Shown here: positions 23,986 through 34,770 of the stretch, in pieces
Layout: each line of letters opens with the position of its first letter
How positions within the stretch are numbered: position 1 is the stretch's first letter
Origin: Sanderia malayensis
Taxonomy: Eukaryota > Cnidaria > Scyphozoa > Semaeostomeae > Pelagiidae
Assembly (NCBI GenBank): GCA_013076295.1
Contig: RQOL01000484.1
Span: 62,001-126,000, forward strand
Length of the DNA stretch: 64,000 nucleotides
Direction: 5' to 3'
The notes under the pieces: model-generated
Databases searched by the model: none
Seen by the model: the letters and a program-made list of their open reading frames with translations, nothing else
Told to the model about the DNA's origin: nothing
Translations under genes and position numbers: made by a program

Positions 23986-24063
23986 GATCTTGCTCAGGAT
24001 TGAACTGAGGACCTTGCGAGTGTGTGTGTGAGGCGCCGCTGATAACAACTACAATATAAAATC
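23986..24063 (-). pseudogene. tRNA-Val pseudogene with GT-expanded anticodon arm, second copy
   Basis: The same six-base GT expansion and the same decayed acceptor as the copy at 23373-23450, 613 bp away. The expansion predates a local duplication of this part of the array. Confidence 0.7.
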
Positions 24064-24345
24064 TGCAATAGAAACAACTAGAAACATTGCCTTGGAAAAT
24101 ATATAAAAAGTTAAAAAATTGGACTAATAAAATAGTGATCTTGCTTATGATTGAACTGAGGTCCCTGCGCGTTTTAGGGCCGTGTGATAACCACTACATT
24201 ACAATATCTATAATGAAAACAATAAGAAACATTGCTTTGGAAAGTTTATAAAATGTTACAAAATTGGACTCTTAAAATAATGATTTTATTTAGGATGGAG
24301 GTGAGGACCTTACGCGTTTAAATGGCAGGTGATAACCACTATAAG

Positions 24346-25163
24346 TATACTTAGTTGATGTAAGTATGCTTAGACCAAACAGCTGTTCTTAACTAAGTAC
24401 TTTGAGAGAGCTTTGAAGAAACTAACAGGCAAGTTTATTTGGTAAAGTAGCTGCAAATGTATTTGGTCTTGTTTAATCTCAACTCATCTTTCAGATTTCA
24501 ATACAACGCCTTGCTGAATATTATGGAGAATGTTTATCCAATGATAACTCCGAGTTGCTTTCTGGTAAAAGTTCTTGTCGCTTTAGAATGAAAAAAGAGT
24601 ATGCAAAGAAAGATCTAAAAGGTAAAGCAAATCATTAAAAAACGATTTTGTTGACTTTGGTAAGCAAGATAAATTTTATGGTTGCCTAGTTAATAAGGCC
24701 AACAACTATCAGATATGCGCACTAAGCAGGAAAAATTACCAAATTTACCAAGTAAAATCGTGATTTATATCTTCTGGGGAGTGTTGCAACCCACACCGCT
24801 GTAACGGTTTCCCTGGCCAGACCATCCTTATAATTGCACCTTTTGATACTCTGCTATAAAAAAGTAAACAAAACAGAATTAGATATATCTTGTAATGCTG
24901 GTTAAGCCTTGTTTAAACAGGGTTAATGTTCGAAAGAAATGTTTATAACTATGCATGCTGAATCACATCATTTTCTGGGCATGATAATAATAATTGCTTC
25001 AAGGAACTAGTCCTTGACATTACTTCCTTTGAGGGTTGAGTGTTAAGGGCCTTACTGTGGTCATACTGTGTGCGAGAGTTAGCTGGATCAATCATATCAT
25101 AGTAACAAACTAAAGCATTTCAACATTCGACCCTTGGGGACCAACAACAAAGGTTCAATCTCT
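24346..25163. other. Intergenic, nothing recognised
   Basis: AT-rich unique-looking sequence between the end of the tRNA array and the MITE. No convincing open frame, RNA gene or repeat was seen. Confidence 0.6.
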
Positions 25164-25171
25164 CCCTCGCT

Positions 25172-25480
25172 CATGGGCGCCGACTTTTACTTTTCCCAGG
25201 GGGGGCTCAAAATTAAAAAAAAAATGGAAAGAAAAAAGGTATAGACAAATTCCCTGTCACTTTTTTTATTATGCATAATAAAAAACAAAACATTGCAATA
25301 AAACAGATATAACATCATGGTCTACAGTATCATCTGTTCAATTCTTTGATTAGCGTTTCTTCGATAAAATAAAAGTGTTTTTTCAGATCCCAAACAAAAT
25401 TCCCAGGGGGGGCGGAGCTCCCCCATAGAGATTTCCAGAGGGGGCTTGAGCCCCCAAGCCCCACGTAGTCGGCGCCTATG
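25172..25480. mobile_element. hAT-like MITE with 8-bp target duplication
   Basis: A 309-bp element with 14-bp inverted ends CATRGGCGCCGACT (25172-25185 and 25467-25480). It is flanked by a perfect 8-bp duplication CCCTCGCT at 25164-25171 and 25481-25488. It has no coding capacity. The 8-bp duplication and short inverted ends fit the hAT superfamily. Inner G-runs (CAGGGGGGG, GAGGGGGCTTGAGCCCCC) form further local inverted repeats. Confidence 0.85.
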
Positions 25481-25537
25481 CCCTCGCTCCCTCTTCTTAT
25501 ATATTGTTTTATTAAGTATTTCCTGGGCAGTTAATAG

Positions 25538-25628
25538 AGGGGCGCTTATTTAACACTTTTTGAATCTAGGGTTGGTGCTTATTTGAGGGGGGCGGTTAAA
25601 AGAAGGTGGGCGCTAATTAGAGGGAATA
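25538..25628. repeat. Short GGCGCTTATTT-type repeat cluster
   Basis: Three loosely repeated phrases (GGGCGCTTATTT, GGTGCTTATTTGAGG, GGGCGCTAATTAGAGG) lie within ~90 bp. The rest of 25489-27200 shows no recognisable gene; the open frames at 25965-26376 have low-complexity Phe/Leu-rich translations and no start or splice context. Confidence 0.5.
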
Positions 25629-27091
25629 TGATACGCAGGGTGGGGTTGCCAGAAGCAAGCTGGGCAACGGGGTATAAGGAAAGGCTCGAAGTCGAATTTG
25701 AAATCTACCTTTCGTTGGGCGTCCTATCAGTCGCAAGATAGAGTAACAGTTCGTCAGTACTTCTTTTCTCCATGTTAACTCTAATTTCAACTCCCGATAC
25801 TACAAAATTCTAGAATATTCTAACAACCACAAAATAAAAATAACGATAGAAAACAATAGATAAAAAAGGAAGTCTCGAATTATTTATGATGTAATAATGT
25901 ATCTAGTTACATTCGAGAATCTTCTCGACACGGGGGGTCAGGAGTTTATGAAAAAGCGGATGTAATGTATCGGGCTACATATCCCTTTGCGTTTGTCTTG
26001 CGATCTTTCCGGGTTTTTCAGCTTGCTTTCGGGGCTTCAAGGCTTGTTCTTGGGTTGTTCCCATTTTGTTTTTGGGGTTTTCGGACTGCTCTTGCGTTTT
26101 TTTGGGTTGTTCCGCTTTTTAATAACGACGTTCTTTTTTATCGTTTTAACCGCATCTCATTGTAAAACAGAAGCCGTTTTAATACAATTTGAGCACTCTG
26201 TAAAACCACTTACAGGGGGGTATTACAAGTGGGTTCAACGACGAAGGTTCAACACAAACAAATTATTAATACAACGGCAAACTCGCAGTTTCTTTCTTGA
26301 TAGAAGAGTCTTTGTGCTTCGGTTCTTTCACTCTAATCCCTCTTTAAAATACAATCGTTACAATCGGCTGGAATAGTCGTGACTCGGTCACTCAACGACA
26401 GATTTATCTTATTACTACCAACCAAAATCTAACTAACTAACTAAAAATGAATGAAATCGAGTTTATATACCTACAGTTCAATACTTATCTAAGTTTACCA
26501 AAAAAGGAATAATTATGTAGACTAAATATTATGTTCGACCAATCAAAATAAGTCAAGTCACTGATCAGTTAAAAATTTGATGCTTTCGCATGTAGGTTTG
26601 GAAAACAAAGATCAAAATTGTAAAAAAATAATATCTAATAAGGGAAAGGTTGAAGCTTGGTTATGTTTGTGTATTCTTTCCTATTCAAAGTTTTTAAAGT
26701 GCCCTTGCGTCTCAATTTCATACAAAAAGCACTCTTACTTTTACCTTAAAAATAACATCTAGTTGGAACACCTGAGTTTGATCCGTGGAAACAATGTCAT
26801 AACCAACAAAGATGATAGTGAACATAAATTTCTTTGCTCCAAGAAATTCCTCAGACTTCTTAATAATTTTCTTGTACTTCCCCGTTCCCTCCACTAGATA
26901 AAGGATAGATAACCGTCACGAAGGAGGGGAGGGTCATAGTGTGTGTGTAACTCTGCATTTCCCCATTTTACCCCACTTCCGTAATTTAAAACGGAAAAAT
27001 GTCCGAAAGAGTTGAGATTTCTCAAAAAAAAAAACATTTGCAACCTGAAGTCATATGTTTTTCAAAATATATACTCAATTTGTTTACCCGC

Positions 27092-27099
27092 TGACGTGG
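27092..27099 (+). promoter_or_regulatory. TGACGTGG, bZIP-type site upstream of the hydrolase gene
   Basis: A CRE/UPR-like motif ~105 bp before the ATG at 27201, followed at once by a second TGACG. Known ATF6/CREB-class factors bind such sites. A single motif match is weak evidence. Confidence 0.25.
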
Positions 27100-27200
27100 C
27101 GTGACGCGTAGCTCATTAGAGGCCGTGCATTCCGGAGTCGTTCATTCGCGGTCGTCATATTTGAGTATCGGGTTGAAGCATCAAATTCCCAACTTCCAAT

Positions 27201-27450
27201 ATGATCGGAATACATCGTAACGTTGTTATCATTTTATTTCTGGTGTTAACAGTTGTTCGAAATCATGCAAAGCCTGCGAAAAGTCCACTGACTACCCATG
27301 TATTGGACGTATCCAAAGGACTGCCCGGAAATGGGATGCAAATAGTTTTCTCAAAGCTTGTAGATGGTACATGGTATTGTTTAAAAAATGTGCAAACAAA
27401 TAATGATGGGAGAACAACACCATTGATTTCTCAAAAGGAGTTTTTACCTG
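27201..27450 (+). CDS. 5-hydroxyisourate hydrolase / transthyretin family, exon 1
   Basis: Exon 1 encodes residues 1-83 plus one base. It starts at ATG 27201 and ends at the donor G|GTAAGT at 27450/27451. Residues ~7-19 are a strongly hydrophobic run (VVIILFLVL) after a short basic stretch, followed by NHAKPAK: a likely signal peptide. The enzyme domain starts at ~29 with LTTHVLD (catalytic His33 of the family), then WYCLKNVQTNNDGR with the conserved Arg71, and PG at the exon end. HIU hydrolase converts 5-hydroxyisourate to OHCU, the second step of urate breakdown; transthyretin is its vertebrate hormone-carrying relative. Reading past the donor would give only a short wrong C-terminus (KYRLEP), so the splice is needed. 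Confidence 0.88.
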
Positions 27451-28294
27451 GTAAGTACCGTCTCGAGCCATGAATTTTGTAAAGAACTGTATTATCATGT
27501 CCGTAACATGCTTGTTATTGTTGACATATTAAAAACTTGAAACAGGTTGGTAATAATATTGTATAAAAACTTCTTAATTGCCAGGTTTCTACAAACCCTT
27601 AGCTTTTATTAGCACTAGAAAACCTTACACTGGCCTTACTCTTTTTGACCATTCATTCTTGCCCCAATAACAAAGCCAAATTTCACTTTTTGGACACTTT
27701 GACTAAACAGCCACTTCACCCAACTTCCCCCCCGCCCAAAAAATTCAACGTTTTGTCAAATCTGCTCGGAAATTTCAAATAACCTCTCAGGGTCGTTTTG
27801 TCTTGTCCAGGACCGAAAGACGTTTCACCAAGGATTTGCTTTGCTAAATTATTTTAAACGATATCTTTTATGGTTTTAAAACGACATCATTTATGGAACG
27901 TTATCCACAATTTTGATTGATGAACCTTATGATTCTTATTTAGGCAAGGGTTTGGAAAAATGTTTAGTGTGCATACGCTTCAAAAACATGTTAATTTTGA
28001 CTTGAAAACTTAAAATCTATTGAATCAAGCCATGAATTCAGATTTTGATAATTTTGTTCATTTACCTGCGTTGTTTGAAAAACTGCCTGCATCCCATTTC
28101 AATCCAACAAACAGAACAGGGCTTGGGACGTATTGTGTTTCTTAATAAGGATGGAATGCGCTTTCAGGGTGAACAATTAGTTCTTTGATTTCAGCTCAAT
28201 ATAATTTGATTAAAAACAAAGAAGAGAAAAATAATTGAATTTTGCAGCAAAGGCCATTAGCAACATTAAATTAATGCAAGATTTACTTTGTCTG

Positions 28295-28417
28295 CATCAC
28301 AATGCAAAATTTCAATATGTCTTCATTACAATGGGAATTTCAATATTTTTTCATTACAATGCGAATTTCAATATGTTTTCATTACAATGGAAATTTCAAC
28401 ATGTTTTCATTACAATG
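28295..28417. repeat. 28-bp tandem repeat, ~4.4 units
   Basis: Units start at 28295, 28324, 28352, 28380 and 28408, each of the form CATTACAATG-GAATTTCAATATG-TTTT. The first unit has one extra base. It looks like a local minisatellite; the open frames across it are by-products. Confidence 0.85.
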
Positions 28418-28424
28418 TGAGATT

Positions 28425-28830
28425 TACTTGGGTAGTTCTAATCCTTGGACCCCACGACCAAGTGACCCTTGGACCCACGTCCCAATATACGACCCCTGTT
28501 TCAAAAACTGCCAAACTTTCATCATTTTCCACTGTAACTATTGTATCGAAGTCAAAGGCACTGCTTTTAAGTACGAATCGCAGTTTATCGACAATATGAA
28601 CAGAAATTTATTATTTTTGAGTGACCAATTCTTTCGAAAAAAACATGGTCGCTACAAATCGCAAGGGCTTTTCATATGGCAACAAAGGCAGATGCGGTGG
28701 CGGTAATCGATTTTCTGTGGAGCCACGGCATTGACATTGCATCCTAATCAGAATTCGATCATTCAGAAGCATCACACTATCTAAAATACCAGTAGTAAAA
28801 AGAACAATTTTGAAGCACATCATATAAACG
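28425..28830 (-). repeat. Dispersed repeat copy, inverted partner of 34838-35232
   Basis: On the minus strand it carries, in the same order, the phrases of the plus-strand copy at 34838-35232: ATATGATGTGCTTCAAAATT, CAATGTCAATGCCGTGGCTC, CAGTGCCTTTGACTTCGATA, AGGGGTCGTAT and GTCGTGGGGTCCA. Divergence is moderate and there is no coding capacity. Both copies sit in the same intron, so the primary transcript could pair over ~400 bases. Confidence 0.75.
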
Positions 28831-28908
28831 CAGAGAAAGGAAAGGACTATTCTGCTTTTGTAACTTCTTTTATCGTCCATCAGGTATAGCAACAAAATGT
28901 GAATATAT

Positions 28909-29686
28909 GATTTCGAGACGATTCGCCCCCAGACCATTTCGCCCCCTAACCGATTCGCCCCAATCCCTGGTCGATTCGCCCTCATCTCTGGTCGATTCGC
29001 CCTCGTCTCGTTACCAATTCGCCCTCATACCAGTTCGCCCCCTACTGATTATATTTCTGAATTCTCCTATATATGAGATATAAATATAAATTAAGGATAA
29101 TATTTGTATTTTCATTTGACTTCTGAGTTGGTCAACATCTGATGTTCTTGCTAACTTGCTCAGGAAAGTTTGATAGGTTGGCAATTTAGGCCAAGGTGAA
29201 TTCGCATTTGGCCGTGCGCAAAATCATTTCATCAGTTCTTAAAAAATTGTTTATTATTGTTTCTTGCAACATCAAGTTGTGTTAGAGTATTTAAATTACA
29301 TGTTAATGAACAGAAAATCAATTACAATCGTTTCCCGTGTGAACGCAGTATATCGTATCGTAAACGGATCAAAATGAACGGAGCCAAATAAAAACGGTGT
29401 CGTGTGAACGGGGCCTTAATTTACAATTCGCGATTATGATTCCGTATTTCGTTTTGTTTTAAAACACTTTCGCTAATAGTGTAACTTTGAACTTCATTAA
29501 CAATAGGATTTCATTGAAGAATGTGTTGATAAACAAACAAGGGAACGCACTAACATATTTGATCTCTCTGGGGGCGAACTGACCAACACCGCAAAATCAA
29601 TAGAGGGCGAATCGGTTATCTCGAGGGGGCGAATTGACCAACTTGAATAGGGGCGAACTGGTTTGGGGGCGAAACGTCCTGTTACC
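28909..29686. mobile_element. Foldback-type element with TTCGCCCCC subrepeats and 8-bp target duplication
   Basis: A 778-bp non-coding element flanked by a perfect 8-bp duplication GAATATAT (28901-28908 and 29687-29694). Both ends are built from repeated TTCGCCCCC / TTCGCCCTC blocks spaced ~17-25 bp, in opposite orientation at the two ends (28914-29045 and 29566-29676). The outermost ~22 bp are imperfect inverted repeats containing GACG and TTCGCCCCC. The centre is AT-rich. The superfamily is not certain; an 8-bp duplication allows hAT or P-like. Confidence 0.8.
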
Positions 29687-29752
29687 GAATATATCACAGC
29701 AACAACAGCTTAAACAACAAAATATGGAAACCTTATTAACATCGTCATACTC

Positions 29753-29791
29753 ATCATCATCATCATTATTATTATTATTATTATTATTATA
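29753..29791. repeat. (CAT)n/(ATT)n microsatellite
   Basis: TCATCATCATC followed by a run of ATT triplets. It may be the tail of an old LINE insertion like the one at 30427-30660, but no LINE sequence is recognised beside it. Confidence 0.75.
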
Positions 29792-30426
29792 AACCCGTTA
29801 ATAATCAAAGAAACCTTAAGGTGACTCGCGAAAGATCGCCTTTATTTCACTGTATTGTCCAGAAAGTGAAGAAAATAATATCAAGTTAAGGTCAAACTTT
29901 GCGAGCCTGAAAGTTTGACTTTCATATAACTATTTTTATTGACAATTCACGTTTTCTAATTCTCAGTCAAACATTTTGACTTCAACTTTCGATCTAGCTA
30001 TCTTCAAGTTAAAAAACTTTCATTTTCCAAAACAAAAATGAAATACTATAATTGTTGTATTAGTTGCATAAGCATACAGCTGGAAAACTTTCTTCTTTTC
30101 ATCTGATGCTTCCAACAGCGAGTCAAAAATTGTTCCCTCTCCTTGTGTGATCGTGCTCGTTTTCCTGCCGTGCCACAGCGTGCCGCGTCTAGTATGACAC
30201 GTCATGTTGTTTGTTGTTTCAGCAAGTTTACATTTTATCCAATGAAAAATTTGCAAAGTGATATCATACTTGGTAGCCTCATTCTAAATCAAAAGTGAAC
30301 GTTTGAATCTGAGGCACATACCTTATATGGGCAAGTAAACAGAAATACAGAACACAACATTTTTCCCCACACACCAACATCTACTCGCTTGCGCATGAGC
30401 ATCGCGAGTCAAAATTGGTAAATTTC

Positions 30427-30660
30427 ATCATCATCATCATCATCATCATCATAACCGTAGCCTGGTAGGCCGTTGGTGCACCCATCTCAGCACTTCCTCT
30501 TTCCATTTCTTCCTGTCTTCAGTTCTTCTTACTGCTGTTGTAAGGCCTATTCCTGTTCAGTCTCTGATATCGTCTATGTACGATCTTCTAGGTCTTCCTC
30601 TGTTTCTTTTTCCTTCTACCTTTCCTTGCATTATTGTGTTCTTCATTGTCCCCTTGTCTC
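30427..30660 (-). mobile_element. LINE 3' end with ATG-repeat tail
   Basis: On the minus strand the codons at 30601-30566 read RGRPRRSYIDDI, followed by a Trp/Arg/Lys-rich stretch (RKKWKEEVLRWV). This matches the usual C-terminal end of many LINE reverse-transcriptase proteins (RGRPRKRW-DDI type). The fragment ends in nine CAT triplets (ATG repeats on its own strand) at 30427-30452. It is 5'-truncated and interrupted by stops. Confidence 0.7.
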
Positions 30661-30786
30661 TCATTACGTGTCATTAATTTTAGTTGGGATGAAATAAACA
30701 TTATCAGTACCATCGCCACTTACGCCACTCATTTCACAAATTTGCTTCTCCTAATTCATCAATCCGGCTGCGACTTTCATCTTGTA

Positions 30787-31468
30787 TGTAATACTCCTAG
30801 TTTCTGGTTAGTTTTCATTCATTCATTCGTAGTGCTCTTACATTTTTGTCATTTTGCCACAGGCCATGCCTCGTAGCATCGGTACTGTTTATATTTCTGT
30901 TATTCCTTTATTTTAATTCTTTAACACTTCGTTGTATTGATTCACACCCATAATTCGGTTTTTTACAAAGGTATTCAGGTTTTATTTATCATTCATTTGC
31001 TTTACACGCCGAACGATATTACTCCCTTTTGACGTATTTAGTTTCAATATTGTTTGTATCGTTGACACGTGCTTTTAGTAGTTAAATATAAGCGTTTTAG
31101 TTTTAATTACTTAGTTTTAGACTTGCCTGGATATGAAAGCACGAAGAAGTAGAGAGCACACCCGTGGGGGATCGAGATGCCCGGGAAAGATCTCGTTGCC
31201 TCTGTTTTTGGATACATTGTTGTTTAGGCCGCCTTTTTTTGCAGTATTGGAGATAATGTGCTGTTGTCATTTTTGTCGTGTGTCGTCTGCCGTTTTCGTA
31301 TGCCGTAAAGAAGCTCTGGATTTTGTGAAAGAAATGAAAGGAAAAATATAGTTGTGTCGTTTTTTTTGTGTGTATTTATGTGTATCTACTGGATGTTCGT
31401 CTCGTCTCATGAAAGATATTGGTGGTAGCAAGAGAAAGAAGCCTTAGACCACAGAAACCCAGTTTACA
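30787..31468 (+). mobile_element. LTR copy (TGTAAT...TTTACA)
   Basis: 682 bp, related along most of its length to the LTR at 33992-34537. Shared phrases include GCATCGGTACTGTTT, TTTAGACTTGCCTGGATA, GAAAGATCTCGTTGCCTC, TAGTTGTGTCGTT and GCCTTAGACC. It starts TG and ends CA. No target duplication is visible. The same orientation as the second copy, 2.5 kb apart, could suggest one element, but the intervening DNA has no retroviral-type coding and the second copy has its own target duplication, so two independent solo LTRs are more likely. Confidence 0.65.
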
Positions 31469-33054
31469 ATCTCACTGCTTTACGTCATCTTGATTATGAC
31501 ACGTGGCCATTCTATCTAAACATCACTTCAACTAGCCCCTTCTTCTCTTTGCTATCATTTTCGTAAATCTTGTATATTTTTTACTTTCAAACATGTATAT
31601 AAACGTATGCAATTCTCAGTTCAAGTGGGAAATTTAGCTCCGTATACACTGCGCGTAAAATTATAACAAATTGGCCAGGGAGTTTGAGACACGTAGCTTG
31701 GTAGGGGTACACTCAATATTCCTACAAAATCATTGTGATGTGTAGCGAATACATTCACTGACCAAGTTGCTCAAGCGACTCACCGGTTGACATTTATTCA
31801 AAATGACAATACTCAGAAAATCGGTACTGGAGTTTTGGATGAAAAGCTGATTCACGTGAGAAAGAAAGAGTTCTATGTCGCTTCAAAGGGCTCTATTTAG
31901 GTTAGTAGGTGAGAGTAGGCCGTAGTATAAATAAAAATAAGAGAGTAGGTGCGAGTACTCCCAGAGACGAAATTTAATGGCCGATTTGGGGGGCCATGGA
32001 AGGATGAAAATTCCAGCAACACGTTAAAACTTTTGCTGTGCGACTATTAAACCTACTTGACGTACCAATTGTAATTTTAACATTTTCCCTTTAAAAATGA
32101 AAATATTCTTAAAGCATAAAATTAATAAGTTGTAACTTCAAATAGAAAAGATGTACTGCAAGTGTACTGTTAGGATTTCCAAGTGTATGAAGATTATTAA
32201 ACCGTTGGGAGGAGGGGGGGTCACGGCCCCCACACCCCCTTTCACTTACCTGCCTGAGTCGACCTAGGTCAGATGAAGCAGCAAGATTGCCGTTTCTACA
32301 TTTTCGATTGAAAGAAGCCTGGGAATCTTAAAACTCTCATGTATTATAATTGTTGCTGTCTGGTAAAACGGATTTTTCCTGCGGGTTAGACTGGGCATTT
32401 TTTGAACCTTTACTCGAAATAGAAGGCGTGGTTCATAAGATTGCTTTTAGGGCGACGCCTAGAAATCCCCTAGCACACCCATCAATTTGTTTTCTGGACC
32501 CGCCTTTTTTAGATCTAAAAATATAAAAACGCTTGCAAAATTGCTACATGGTTTTACTGTTGCATTTTGTTTAATAATTTGCCAGAAATACCTTTTTCAG
32601 AAGGTCGGTTCTTTGTGAGTCAAGATCTTCAATTTCAGTGTTCGAGTGGTGCGTTATTCTTAGCCCAGAGATTTGTCAAAATGGCCTAAGGACTAAGGAG
32701 ATTCATCTGTAAGATTGAATGACAGAAATTCAAGTTTGAGATTATTCCTGCTTAATAATTTTATAGCAATCGCTCTCATATTGTAAATATACTTGAAAGT
32801 TAATGTATATCACCAAGGGGTAAATCATTAAAAAAGCACACATTCCATGAGATACTGTATTGCTTGTCGGCAGCTTTGCATCATTTTTAAAGTGCCTCTA
32901 CACCTTATTTTGGTATTCTTTATATCGATAAAACTTTCTTTGCTGATTTTAGATCCGAAAATATTTTTTAAACCCCACGTATAGTTAACGAGTTATAACG
33001 TGGGGAAGTGTCGATGTTTCACCATTTTTGCCATTTTTAGTGGTCAACTTTTAA

Positions 33055-33320
33055 GAGTAGGTCGATTCAACTATGACATCATAGTAGGTGCCCCGTTCTT
33101 CTTTCCGTACTGAAGCAAAAAATCTGACATCCATTTTCTATCACACGCTGGGCTCGATATTTGTTTTTTTTGACTTTGATGATTAGAAACAGGTCGGGGC
33201 ATTATGGCATTTGAGTTTGAAAGGCGTGCGATGAGTTTGCAGCTGTGGGGAGGAATTACAAAATTCCCATGTAGTGGCTGCTGGTTGTGCTCAGTGGCGG
33301 CGGGCGTAGACCGCTGCCTG
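33055..33320 (-). repeat. Inverted repeat copy, partner of 33957-33991 + 34538-34770
   Basis: On the minus strand it matches the right-hand copy in order: CCACTGAGCACAA, GCAGCCACTACATGGGAATT, CCTCCCCACAGCTG, CGACCTGTTTCTAATCATCA and GTACTGAAGCAA-type text. The right-hand copy is split by the solo LTR. No coding capacity is recognised. Confidence 0.75.
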
Positions 33321-33991
33321 CATTGAGCATAGATAGATAGTGCTTGCGCTGCGGTATGTCGTGTCTCGGTGAGTAATTTCACTGTTCATGAGTATTTGTG
33401 CAATTTTGTGATCAGAATTGAATAGAAAGTGTCCATAAATTTAACATTTCTTAGACGGATAGCAGTGTTAAGATTGACAGTAATGACTGCAGTGCTGAGG
33501 ATTGCGAAGATGGCGAGGATATGATTAATCTTATCGTTAAGTAAACCAGACCAGACTGATGATAGGTGATATCGATGAAGGAGAACCTGATGGATTTGAT
33601 CCTATTTGGCTGAGAACTTTTTCACTGAATGCGATGAAAGAGATGTGTACGAGAAACAAAATGTTGAAAGAAAACTTTCTGGGCATTTGACTGGATCTGA
33701 ATTATTATCCTTTTGATGTGTATCTGATGAAGTAAAAGTGCATCAAAATTCAATATACGTAATGTAATTTAGGGCGATCATCCTGATAAAGCAGAATTTT
33801 GTGAAATCTAACAAATTTTGATTTATTGGGTGTATTTCTATGGGCTAGCAAAACACATCGATATCGCATATTTTCCCAGTTTCACACATAATTCTAGCAA
33901 ACTTTAATCATGTTTTTGATGCTCTTCTTGGCATCCCGTTCCCGTACTGTTTTAACATTGCACGGCCTACGCCCTCCACCACTGAGCACAA

Positions 33992-34537
33992 TGTAATACT
34001 GCTAGTTTTCGCCTATTTTCGTTCATTCATTTGTTGTCTTTTCGCATGTGTTTTCGTCTGATCACATGCCATGCGTAGTGGCATCGGTACTGTTTTCGTT
34101 TTTGTTAGCTTGTATTTGTAATTAACTTAACATTCATTTGCTTTTCTCGCCGGACGTATCACTTCCCTTGTTGACGTAGTTAGTTTAATTGTTCTTCGTA
34201 ATGTTATCACGTGATCTTGGTAGTTTAAATGTATGTGTTTTAGTTTAATTAGTTAGTTTTTAGACTGGCCTGGATAAGTAAGCGTCGAGAAGCATGAGAG
34301 CGTACTGTCAAGGAACGAGATGCTTGTGAAAGATCTCGTTGCCTCAGTTTTTGGTTTTGGATTTGTTGTTGTGTATACTGGAAAGAAGCTTGGCTACGTG
34401 AAAGATAATGAAAGTATAAAATATAGAATTGTGTCGTTATTTTGTGTATTTGTGTCTGTGTATTTACTTGTCCGTCTCATCGAAGAAACAGTTATTAGTA
34501 GAGGAGAAAAAAAGGCCTTAGACCGACCGCGATTACA
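33992..34537 (+). mobile_element. Solo LTR with 4-bp target duplication
   Basis: 546 bp, TGTAATAC...GATTACA, flanked by ACAA at 33988-33991 and 34538-34541. The inverted repeat partner at 33055-33320 preserves the empty site (GAGCACAACCAGCAGCC on its minus strand), which proves the borders. A 4-bp duplication fits Ty3/gypsy or BEL-type integration. The open frame at 34320-34589 inside it is not considered a gene. Confidence 0.8.
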
Positions 34538-34770
34538 ACAACGAGCAGCCACTACATGGGAATTTTGTAATTCCTCCCCACAGCTGTAAATTCATCACAA
34601 GCGTTTTAAACTCCAATGCCATAATGCGCCGACCTGTTTCTAATCATCAAAGTCAAAAAAACAAATATTGAGCCCATCGTGTGAGAAAAAATCGATGTCA
34701 GACTTGTTGCTTCAGTACGGCAAGAAAAAGAGGGCACCTAATATGATGTCATTGTTGACTCGACCCAGTC
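34538..34770 (+). repeat. Right-hand inverted repeat copy, after the LTR
   Basis: The continuation of 33957-33991 after the solo LTR insertion; inverted partner of 33055-33320. It passes with a short gap into the other repeat at 34838-35232, so the two may be parts of one larger non-autonomous element. Confidence 0.7.

Larger units (their letters stand above)
13487..24345 (-). repeat. Tandem tRNA-Val gene array, right block
   Basis: The same ~145-bp tRNA-Val unit resumes exactly where the DIRS element ends and runs for about 70 more units. It is interrupted once by a LINE 3' end at 22669-23039. This block is more diverse than the left one: it adds CAC-anticodon copies (plus-strand GTGTGAGGC), a sub-family with a GATCCTG/CAGGATC acceptor stem and a TTGT D arm, and truncated units. 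Sub-family blocks recur (for example near 15706, 16565, 18582, 19157 and 20161), pointing to amplification of multi-unit segments. The last recognisable units, to about 24345, are heavily decayed, so this is the true edge of the array. Orientation is minus throughout. Confidence 0.88.

Noticed and set aside
1..24345. CRISPR-like array
   Set aside because: Unit is 145 bp, both halves are repeated, the conserved half folds as tRNA, and the context is eukaryotic.
1..24345. tRNA-derived SINE family
   Set aside because: Units are tandem and head to tail, with no poly-A or LINE-like tail and no target duplications.
25965..26376. Overlapping plus-strand frames rich in Phe, Leu and Ser
   Set aside because: Low-complexity translation, no recognisable domain, no splice or polyadenylation context.
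30787..34537. One full-length LTR retrotransposon between the two LTR copies
   Set aside because: The interior has no gag or pol, and the right copy has its own 4-bp target duplication inside another repeat.
34320..34589. 89-codon open frame with a hydrophobic stretch
   Set aside because: It lies entirely in the solo LTR and its flank and is not kept in the sister LTR copy.
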